DNA from: Thermoplasmatales archaeon UBA447
GTDB taxonomy: Archaea > Thermoplasmatota > Thermoplasmata > Thermoplasmatales > Thermoplasmataceae
DNA: 11,353 bases
Assembly: GCA_002503205.1 (NCBI GenBank)
Contig: DARE01000056.1
Span: forward strand, 1-11,353
Direction: 5' to 3'
Made by a program: the position numbers and the translations under genes. Positions 6,456-11,353 of this stretch are shown piece by piece. Under the pieces are notes generated by a model. It was not told where the DNA came from and did no database searches. It saw nothing but the letters and a program-made list of their open reading frames with translations. Every line of letters begins with the position of its first letter. Position 1 is the stretch's first letter.

Positions 6456-7031
6456 TCACAATTTCTTTATCTTTGCAGTGGCCAGGTTTTCGATCTGTGT
6501 CATCAGCCTTCTCTTTTCTGACCCTGGTGGAAGTGATGGATTCACACCATGGGATTCCCAGAATTTTTTGAAAAAGTACTGAAGGTTAAATGGGTCCGGG
6601 CTCATATAGTCTAGATTTGCCCTGACGTATGTTGCCATGTCAGAGGCAATCTCTTCCGTAGATCTTGTAAGGATATTGCTTCCTGCATCCTCTATGACCT
6701 TCTCTTCAGGTTTTTTAGGGCTTCTTATCTGCTGGCCACTTTTTGGATCAATTCTGGCCGATAGCACATGAAAAACACCTGAAACAAGGAAACCAAACTC
6801 ATCCTTCTCAATATCCATCTCTATTCCGGGATCTCTCTCCTTTTCCCGGTATACATAAATGAATCTGGATCCCATCTCCTTTGCGGTAGAAAAGAATTCA
6901 GAAGGATCACTGCCATCCCAGAATACAAGGTTGTTCTCAAGGCTTGTGAGCGGGTATTTCATTCGGAATACAGTAAATCCCTCAGGTATCGGTATTTTGT
7001 AATCTTCTTTATTGTTTTTCTCCTCTTCCAT
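6456..7031 (-). CDS. Hypothetical soluble protein, 191 residues
   Basis: I do not recognise a family. The ATG at 7031 is chosen because a TATA box (ATGTATATCT, 7060-7051) is centred 25 nt upstream, giving a leaderless transcript. A longer frame to 7151 would add 40 atypical residues and overlap the esterase gene. The protein is charged, has no transmembrane segment, and opens with an acidic stretch (MEEEKNNKED). An apparent alpha/beta N-terminal half (strand-like FRFIYVYRE near 56-63 and FLVSGVFHVLSARI at 81-94) is followed by a lysine/proline-rich linker (about 103-111) and a helical C-terminal part with FFKKFW at 153-158. It lies 65 nt downstream of the esterase on the same strand and could be partly co-transcribed with it. 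Confidence 0.75.
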   Translation of the reverse strand: MEEEKNNKEDYKIPIPEGFTVFRMKYPLTSLENNLVFWDGSDPSEFFSTAKEMGSRFIYVYREKERDPGIEMDIEKDEFGFLVSGVFHVLSARIDPKSGQQIRSPKKPEEKVIEDAGSNILTRSTEEIASDMATYVRANLDYMSPDPFNLQYFFKKFWESHGVNPSLPPGSEKRRLMTQIENLATAKIKKL

Positions 7032-7050
7032 GATACTCAATACTAAAGGG

Positions 7051-7060
7051 AGATATACAT
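7051..7060 (-). promoter_or_regulatory. TATA box of the 191-residue hypothetical gene
   Basis: ATGTATATCT on the minus strand is centred 25 nt before the ATG at 7031. It fixes the start and shows the gene can be transcribed separately from the esterase upstream. Confidence 0.45.
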
Positions 7061-7096
7061 TATTTGAATTGAAAAAATATATGGTAAATGTAATTT

Positions 7097-8053
7097 TCAG
7101 AGAATTGTCTGAGATCCGGTTCCGTTGAGCAAATTTCCTGCCAGGGACCATATCATTGTGAGCAGGTTTTCAGCTGCCGGGACAATCGGGAAGAAACTGG
7201 CAAACCCATGAATCATGCCCTTGGCCCTTATTCCTGTTGCCCTGACTCCTGATTTCTGCATCATGGCGAGATAAGTCTCTCCCTCGTCCCTGAGCGGATC
7301 GTATTCTGCTGTAACAACAACTGCTTCAGGAAGCCCTGATAGATCGGGATGGGTTATTATTGAAAAATATGGGTTCAAACTATCTGAGGGCTCTTTGAGG
7401 TATGCCTGCCCGAAATACTTCATATCTTTTTCCGTTAGGTAAAAATTCTCACCGTATTCTGTTAAGGAGTAAGTTGCCCCGCTCCTTCCAGCAGTCGGAT
7501 ATATCAAAACCTGCAGCCTCGGCAGTTTGAGTTTCATGTCCCTGGCTTTCAGGCAGAGACCAGCAGAAATGTTACCACCGGCGCTGTCTCCTGCCACAGC
7601 AATCCGATCCGGGTTGATCCCAAGCCTGCTGGAGTTCTTCTGCACCCATTTTAATGCTTCCAGCGCATCATCAAGGGCAGCGGGAAACTTATATTCGGGA
7701 GCAAGCCTGTAGTCTACGGACAGTACCTTAGACCTTGAGCGGTTTGCAGCGAGCCTGCAAATTCCTTCATGTGATTCAATATTTCCGAAAACAAAGCCCC
7801 CTCCATGGAAATATATTATTATACTGTCTCCGGCATTTTCAGGTGTATAAAGGCGGAGTGGTATTTCGAATCCATCGTGTATGAATTTCATATCCTCCAC
7901 TGACTTAACTGCTTCATTCTTCTTTGGCAACGGAGACTGTTCCATCATCTTCCTGAATTCCTTTATATCTATATTTGCCAAATCAGGTTTTGGAATGTTT
8001 TCCATCATTTTCAAGAGCTTTGCAACATCTGGATCTACTGGCATAATATCCAT
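7097..8053 (-). CDS. Alpha/beta-hydrolase carboxylesterase, hormone-sensitive lipase (HSL) family
   Basis: This cytosolic esterase is predicted to hydrolyse short- to medium-chain acyl esters. Numbering from the ATG at 8053 (318 residues), the HSL oxyanion motif HGGG is at 83-86, the nucleophile S157 lies in GDSAGG, and the other triad residues are D252 (AEYDPLRDE) and H282 (GMIHGF). An N-terminal cap of about 50 residues with helices is present, as in thermophilic archaeal esterases such as EstA/AFEST. YRLAPEYKFPAALDD (115-129) is another hallmark. An in-frame TTG two codons earlier (8059) is possible, but a TATA box centred 25 nt before 8053 favours the ATG. It is divergent from the methyltransferase and precedes the 191-residue gene. 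The natural substrate is unknown; detoxification or ester scavenging would both fit. Confidence 0.93.
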   Translation of the reverse strand: MDIMPVDPDVAKLLKMMENIPKPDLANIDIKEFRKMMEQSPLPKKNEAVKSVEDMKFIHDGFEIPLRLYTPENAGDSIIIYFHGGGFVFGNIESHEGICRLAANRSRSKVLSVDYRLAPEYKFPAALDDALEALKWVQKNSSRLGINPDRIAVAGDSAGGNISAGLCLKARDMKLKLPRLQVLIYPTAGRSGATYSLTEYGENFYLTEKDMKYFGQAYLKEPSDSLNPYFSIITHPDLSGLPEAVVVTAEYDPLRDEGETYLAMMQKSGVRATGIRAKGMIHGFASFFPIVPAAENLLTMIWSLAGNLLNGTGSQTIL

Positions 8054-8072
8054 GTTCAATCGGAAACTTCCA

Positions 8073-8082
8073 AGATAAATCT
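8073..8082 (-). promoter_or_regulatory. TATA box of the esterase gene
   Basis: On the minus strand this reads AGATTTATCT, centred about 25 nt before the ATG at 8053. It predicts a leaderless transcript and supports ATG over the upstream TTG. Confidence 0.45.
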
Positions 8083-8164
8083 TTTCAGAGAAAGTTCAGA
8101 ATTAAATCGGAAGTGACCAGGAACCTAACTTAAATGTGAATATACAAAAATCCCTAATCAATGC

Positions 8165-8172
8165 TTATATGT
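8165..8172 (+). promoter_or_regulatory. Candidate TATA box of the methyltransferase gene
   Basis: TTATATGT is centred 25 nt before the ATG at 8193. A rival box, AATATACA (8139-8146), is centred 26 nt before the ATG at 8169, so two start sites are possible. Confidence 0.35.
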
Positions 8173-8192
8173 CCGGATTCTTATATACGGGT

Positions 8193-8984
8193 ATGGTGGA
8201 GAATCCGTATGAGGAGGAGCCAGTTTTTGACTCTATTGCAGAATATTATGATGAAACCAGGGAGCCATTGAGGGAGGAGGTTCTGGCGTTTCTCATAGAG
8301 CATCTGAAGGGATCCGAAGACATCCTTGAGATAGGTGCAGGTACCGGGAGAATATCAATTCCTCTTCAGGATGCAGGCTTTAAGGTCACAGGTGCCGACA
8401 TTTCCAGAAAGATGCTTGAAAGGGCAAAATCAAAGGGGCTCAAAAATACAGTGATTGCGGATGGCTCCAATCTGCCTTTTGAGGATGGCAGTTTTGACGT
8501 CACTCTTCTGGTCCACGTCTTCCATCTTATCAATGACAGGAAAAGGGTAATGAAGGAAGCTATGCGTGTTTCAAGGAAGTGTGTAATGTCCATAATCAGG
8601 GTCAGGGACAACAATTCTGGCTTTAAAGAACCAAGGGGCGAAATAAGAGATATACTAATGGAAGTATCTTCTGAATCCGGAATATCCCTGGGCCAGAGGG
8701 ACAGGGAAAATTACAATCACAGGTTCGAAGCAGCAGTAATTGATGAGTTGCCCCCAGATAGAATGCTGGAAATAGGGGTGTTTCAGTCAACAATCTCCAA
8801 GGATCAGATCGCCAGAAAAATAATGTCATCATCCGGGTATGTCAGGCGTGTCAGGGGAATGTCTTCCGATATGAGGAAAAAAATAGAAAGTGAGTTCATG
8901 AAGAGAATATCTCTTATTCCAGATTTTCAGGTCACCAGAAAAAGTACAGAATATCTTGCAATATGGGATAAAAGTGATATCTGA
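8193..8984 (+). CDS. Class I SAM-dependent methyltransferase (Methyltransf_11/25 type)
   Basis: With the ATG at 8193 the protein has 263 residues. FDSIAEYYDETRE (residues 12-24) is the usual N-terminal lead-in, followed by SAM-binding motif I LEIGAGTGR at 45-53, the acidic post-I residue D69 in VTGADIS, and the DVTLLVHVFHLIND block (near 103-116). These define the Rossmann methyltransferase fold. The second half (about residues 140-263) is basic and less conserved, and gives no clue to the methyl acceptor. In-frame starts at 8169 (ATG) and 8136 (GTG) are possible; 8193 is preferred because the family's N-terminus begins shortly after it. The gene is divergent from the esterase and convergent with the NicO-like gene 38 nt away. 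Confidence 0.88.
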   Translation: MVENPYEEEPVFDSIAEYYDETREPLREEVLAFLIEHLKGSEDILEIGAGTGRISIPLQDAGFKVTGADISRKMLERAKSKGLKNTVIADGSNLPFEDGSFDVTLLVHVFHLINDRKRVMKEAMRVSRKCVMSIIRVRDNNSGFKEPRGEIRDILMEVSSESGISLGQRDRENYNHRFEAAVIDELPPDRMLEIGVFQSTISKDQIARKIMSSSGYVRRVRGMSSDMRKKIESEFMKRISLIPDFQVTRKSTEYLAIWDKSDI

Positions 8985-9022
8985 ACCCATCCATTTTCAC
9001 GTATCTGCTGTGCCAGAGATTT

Positions 9023-9607
9023 TTAGCTTAGGTAGACGAACAGCGCTGTTAGTAGCAAGACTGCCACAACAACATAATCAACTGTGGTGGGTTTCAATTT
9101 TTCAAGTTTTCTAAAGATGCTCCCTCTCGCAATATATACAACTGAAAGAAGAGCTATTCCGCTAGCCAGAATGAAAACCAGGCTGAGGAGCCCCAGGAAT
9201 ATGTTCCCATAGGCAACTGCAACAAGCGCTATGGGAAGAAACGCTGGATCGGGGACAACGCTTACGAGAATGGATGTATTTTCAATATTCTCATTTCCAT
9301 TTTCTTCTCTTATTGCGTTAATGGCCATATATATGCTGACAGCAATCAGAAGGGCAACAGCCCCTATTTTTATCTCCTGAGGATCAAGAAAAGCCAGTCC
9401 TGCAAAAGCAACTAGAAGTGAAACTAGGACGGAAAGAGCCCCATGTGCAAAGCCAATCCCGGAAGACAGTGACAGGCTCTTCCCAAGAGTATAACCCCTC
9501 TTTGAGGAAAGTACTGAAAACGGGATCCAGTGGTCCGGCGCTATCATATGGAGTGAAGCAAGTGCCAAAGCTAAAACTATAATATAGGGCTGCGAAATCA
9601 ATGGCAC
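9023..9607 (-). CDS. NicO/NiCoT-like membrane protein, putative metal-ion transporter
   Basis: This 194-residue membrane protein has about six hydrophobic helices. Helix 1 contains H20-MIAP-D25-H26, the HX4DH metal-binding signature of nickel/cobalt transporters, followed by GFAHG (52-56), the counterpart of their conserved 'GH' block. VPDPAF (118-123) stands where NicO/RcnA proteins carry a PCP motif, and the next helix (about 125-160) fits the family's C-terminal half. It is shorter than typical NiCoTs and lacks the long histidine-rich loop of RcnA; the loop at 99-112 is acidic and Asn-rich. UreH/DsbD-like cytochrome-biogenesis proteins are an alternative. The GTG at 9607 directly follows an in-frame TAA; a TTG at 9601 fits better to the TATA box. 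Whether it imports or exports metal is unknown. Confidence 0.65.
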   Translation of the reverse strand: MPLISQPYIIVLALALASLHMIAPDHWIPFSVLSSKRGYTLGKSLSLSSGIGFAHGALSVLVSLLVAFAGLAFLDPQEIKIGAVALLIAVSIYMAINAIREENGNENIENTSILVSVVPDPAFLPIALVAVAYGNIFLGLLSLVFILASGIALLSVVYIARGSIFRKLEKLKPTTVDYVVVAVLLLTALFVYLS

Positions 9608-9620
9608 TTATTGCTTGTCT

Positions 9621-9628
9621 GATAAAAA
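9621..9628 (-). promoter_or_regulatory. TATA box of the NicO-like gene
   Basis: TTTTTATC on the minus strand is centred about 18-20 nt before the GTG at 9607 and about 25 nt before the in-frame TTG at 9601. This leaves the exact start open. A further TATA-like ATATAAAA (9710-9703) could give a leader of about 75 nt. Confidence 0.35.
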
Positions 9629-9775
9629 TTATTCTCCTTCTTAATCATGAAGCATTTTTTAATTACCAGAATTAGGATAATTGACTGAAACAAATATTGA
9701 TGTTTTATATCCAGCAGCCACTTACTTAAAGATGCATCACTAAGACAAATTGGGGTTTTATTTTTTTGTCCAATT

Positions 9776-9793
9776 ATGTTAATATGTTAACAT
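9776..9793. repeat. Inverted repeat ATGTTAA-TATG-TTAACAT between the GDH and NicO-like genes
   Basis: Perfect 7-bp arms around a 4-nt loop lie 31 nt past the stop codon of glucose dehydrogenase. The minus strand has no T-run after it, so it is not a standard terminator. It adjoins a second pair, AATTGG (9749-9754) and CCAATT (9770-9775). It could be a 3'-end structure or an operator for the NicO-like gene. Confidence 0.35.
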
Positions 9794-9823
9794 CAAGGAA
9801 TCGCCAATGCAGAGGAGATTAAA

Positions 9824-10906
9824 TTATATCCATGCAATCTTAGTTTTGATCTCCCCTGGTGTTTTTTTGTACATCAAGCCTGGGAATTCGGTAATTTTGT
9901 CAACTGGGATTGTTCGAGTTACAAGTGACCTTGAGGTTTCTGGCCATATATGTTTCCATTGGACAAGATCTCTCATGGCCGACTCAAAATGGGGTTTCTG
10001 GCCGTTAATCAATCCAACAACCGATATTGATTTATAGACAAGGTTCTGAATGTCGGTATTCTTCAAAATTGCACTGCCATATCGCATGAAGCCAAAAAGG
10101 CCAAGTACAGCATTATTCTTGAGTAAAGACAGGAGAGATGGCAAAATTGAGGCATCAGAACCAGAGGCTTCCACAATGAGATCAAATGCATCTCCAATTC
10201 CAAGGGAGGAGAAACCATTGGAAGAATTGAAATAAGAAATACCTGTTTCCTCAAAGATTCTTGCCTCAAGTTCAGCCGGTTCCCTTATGTTCGAAACCGT
10301 GACATTAAAGCCCCTGCTCTTGAGCAAAAGAGAAAATAGGATCCCTATGGCACCAGTACCTATAACCAGGGCCCGCCTGCAGCCATACGTGCCATCACTG
10401 CATTTCCAGTAAAGTCTGGATTGAACAGAAAATATCTCTTCGAGAGATTTCTCAAGATCTGAAAGAGGTTGAGCCATAATGGCAGTATTCCTTATGTCAT
10501 GTGGGACTCTAACAAGGTATTCTGGTGAATCATATATGAATTCCCTCATGAAACCGTGCATGCCCTTTATGCCTGCCTCAATAAATTCACCAGTCTCACA
10601 GAAATCGGGCCTTCCGAGCAGGCAATTCAAACATTTTCCACAGCCTCTTCTATTTACAGGCATCACAAGGTCTCCCTTTCTGAAATCTCCGCCGTCCTCC
10701 ATCACCTCTCCTATGGCCTCGTGCCCCAGTGCCATAAAGCTATAACCTTGAGGGGCCTTTGCTGCGAAAAGCTGCCCATTGACTATTTCCCTGTCAGTAC
10801 CGCATATACCATTTTCAAGAATTCTGATTTTAATGCCCTCTTCCTGTATCTGCGCTTCTTTCAGTTCGAAACCTTTTTCAGGGGGGTTGACAATTATTGC
10901 TTTCAT
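9824..10906 (-). CDS. gdh: Glucose 1-dehydrogenase, archaeal zinc-dependent MDR type
   Basis: This 360-residue enzyme oxidises D-glucose (often also galactose) to gluconolactone with NAD(P)+, the first step of the non-phosphorylative Entner-Doudoroff pathway in Thermoplasma, Picrophilus and Sulfolobus. Catalytic-zinc residues are C35 (ICGTD), H62 and E63 (GHE) and probably Q147 (AQPLSD). The structural zinc site is C89, C92, C95 and C103. The Rossmann motif is GTGAIG (183-188). SNIREP (205-210) follows the second strand, where the Sulfolobus enzyme has Asn-Arg-Arg to bind the NADP phosphate; I207 replaces one Arg here, so cofactor preference may differ. The ATG at 10906 gives the canonical MKAIIV start; a longer frame to 10954 adds 16 unconserved residues and crosses the promoter. 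It lies upstream of the NicO-like gene on the same strand. Confidence 0.93.
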   Translation of the reverse strand: MKAIIVNPPEKGFELKEAQIQEEGIKIRILENGICGTDREIVNGQLFAAKAPQGYSFMALGHEAIGEVMEDGGDFRKGDLVMPVNRRGCGKCLNCLLGRPDFCETGEFIEAGIKGMHGFMREFIYDSPEYLVRVPHDIRNTAIMAQPLSDLEKSLEEIFSVQSRLYWKCSDGTYGCRRALVIGTGAIGILFSLLLKSRGFNVTVSNIREPAELEARIFEETGISYFNSSNGFSSLGIGDAFDLIVEASGSDASILPSLLSLLKNNAVLGLFGFMRYGSAILKNTDIQNLVYKSISVVGLINGQKPHFESAMRDLVQWKHIWPETSRSLVTRTIPVDKITEFPGLMYKKTPGEIKTKIAWI

Positions 10907-10913
10907 TTTTAAG

Positions 10914-10933
10914 ACAGGTTGGAAATTACCTGT
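10914..10933. promoter_or_regulatory. Inverted repeat ACAGGT-N8-ACCTGT at the GDH promoter, candidate operator
   Basis: Perfect 6-bp arms span the predicted transcription start, between the TATA-like element and the ATG at 10906. Its position suggests a repressor site controlling glucose oxidation, which is inference. Confidence 0.4.
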
Positions 10934-10940
10934 TTTTAGA
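10933..10940 (-). promoter_or_regulatory. TATA-like element of the glucose dehydrogenase gene
   Basis: TCTAAAAA on the minus strand is centred about 30 nt before the ATG at 10906, predicting a leader of only a few nucleotides. Confidence 0.35.
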
Positions 10941-11060
10941 ATAGGATTTCTCAATACATGTAATAGAAAAACTATTCAAGTTCATTGCAGACACAATTAT
11001 CCTTGGCTCCAACGCTATACTCCTGGCATTTCCTGATCTTACTCATGGTTTGCTGGTAAG

Positions 11061-11353
11061 ATGCTGGTTGATCTCTATCTTTCCTCCTCTTTTGTTCTGG
11101 AGAAACAATTCTGTATATGGTCTATAAATTCCGGAAAATGGAAGTCCGGGATATCCAATTTTTATCGCTTCCTTAATAATGATCGTGATGAGGCTGATGG
11201 TTCATTAAAAGGCGGCACCACTATTGGTGATATTAAGCATTTCCATGTTATTATTTCAAAATGTATGTTTCATACGAACTTCGTAATTATTCTCACGAAG
11301 TCGGATTTTCTAGGTTGTATGAAAGATGAAAATAGCAAAATGAGATATATTGG
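11061..11353 (+). CDS. Possible IS4/Tn5-type transposase N-terminal part, partial and perhaps decayed
   Basis: An ATG at 11061 opens a frame without stops for 97 codons to the right edge, unusual for this AT-rich DNA. Residues about 25-44 (SINSGKWKSGISNFYRFLNN) match the N-terminal DNA-binding pattern of Tn5-like IS4-family transposases, where a Ser-Ile/Trp-Lys stretch leads into 'YRFLxN'. Further on, VIILTKSDF stands where that family has 'VL.IQDTT(D/E)', but the first catalytic aspartate is not visible, and KDENSKMRYIG resembles the sequence that follows it. A TGA at 11034-11036 closes the frame upstream, and the usual 'LGDKR' start block is absent. The copy may therefore be truncated or inactive. 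The family call rests on pattern memory only; the minus strand here also has a fairly protein-like frame. Confidence 0.35.
   Translation, partial: MLVDLYLSSSFVLEKQFCIWSINSGKWKSGISNFYRFLNNDRDEADGSLKGGTTIGDIKHFHVIISKCMFHTNFVIILTKSDFLGCMKDENSKMRYI
11263..11324. repeat. Cluster of nested inverted repeats near the right edge
   Basis: Four pairings overlap: GTATG-TTT-CATAC (11263-11275), TACGAA-C-TTCGTA (11273-11285), ACTTCGT (11278-11284) with ACGAAGT (11295-11301), and TTTCATAC (11268-11275) with GTATGAAA (11317-11324). They could form alternative hairpins or serve as protein-binding sites. They lie inside the possible transposase frame. Confidence 0.4.

Noticed and set aside
7032..7151. N-terminal extension of the 191-residue hypothetical protein
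   Set aside because: It would overlap the esterase gene by 55 nt, encode atypical residues across the TATA box, and ignore a well-placed leaderless ATG at 7031.
8136..8192. GTG-started extension of the methyltransferase
   Set aside because: The extra residues precede the normal family N-terminus and include TATA-like sequences; an ATG at 8169 remains possible.
9807..10037. Plus-strand frame over the end of glucose dehydrogenase
   Set aside because: It is antisense to a well-supported gene and has no protein-family features.
10907..10954. 16-residue N-terminal extension of glucose dehydrogenase
   Set aside because: The family starts at MKAIIV; the extension covers the predicted promoter and inverted repeat.
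10972..11217. Two minus-strand frames (about 52 and 24 codons) joined by an ATGA overlap
   Set aside because: The first has no ATG or GTG start and the second is only 24 codons; they lie opposite the plus-strand transposase-like frame, which is longer and matches a known pattern.

Overview
This 11.35 kb window looks like chromosomal DNA of an acidophilic archaeon of the Thermoplasmatales type (Ferroplasma, Acidiplasma, Cuniculiplasma or relatives). The sequence shows AT-rich spacers, heavy use of AGG/AGA arginine and ATA isoleucine codons, TATA boxes that mostly lie 25-30 nt upstream of start codons (leaderless or nearly leaderless transcripts), and an archaeal zinc-type glucose dehydrogenase. 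The order-level assignment is an inference from style and gene content, not from a marker gene.

Left part (1-5008): a molybdenum hydroxylase large subunit (xanthine dehydrogenase/CoxL family, minus strand) runs off the left edge. Divergent to it is a UbiD-family prenylated-FMN decarboxylase with its catalytic residues intact. An MFS transporter of the metabolite:H+ symporter type follows on the same strand, then a 47-residue two-helix membrane protein with a clear Shine-Dalgarno site. The coxL-like/ubiD spacer holds repeated TGATATG motifs, and a palindrome surrounds the ubiD start codon.

Middle (5009-8984): a second MFS transporter on the minus strand carries the DGYD helix-1 motif typical of aromatic acid:H+ symporters. 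Its start is preceded by a TATA box and a perfect 15-nt palindrome, and its gene ends in a stem-loop terminator. Next come an unrecognised 191-residue soluble protein and an HSL-family carboxylesterase (both minus), then a divergent SAM-dependent methyltransferase.

Right part (8985-11353): a small NicO-like membrane protein with a HX4DH metal motif, and glucose 1-dehydrogenase, the entry enzyme of the non-phosphorylative Entner-Doudoroff pathway (both minus). At the far right edge an open plus-strand frame resembles the N-terminal part of an IS4/Tn5-type transposase and runs off the window, possibly in a decayed copy.

The most coherent theme is uptake and conversion of organic, possibly aromatic, acids: a molybdenum hydroxylase, a UbiD decarboxylase, two MFS acid:H+ symporter-like proteins and an esterase. 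The substrates cannot be read from the sequence. No rRNA, tRNA or CRISPR array was seen.
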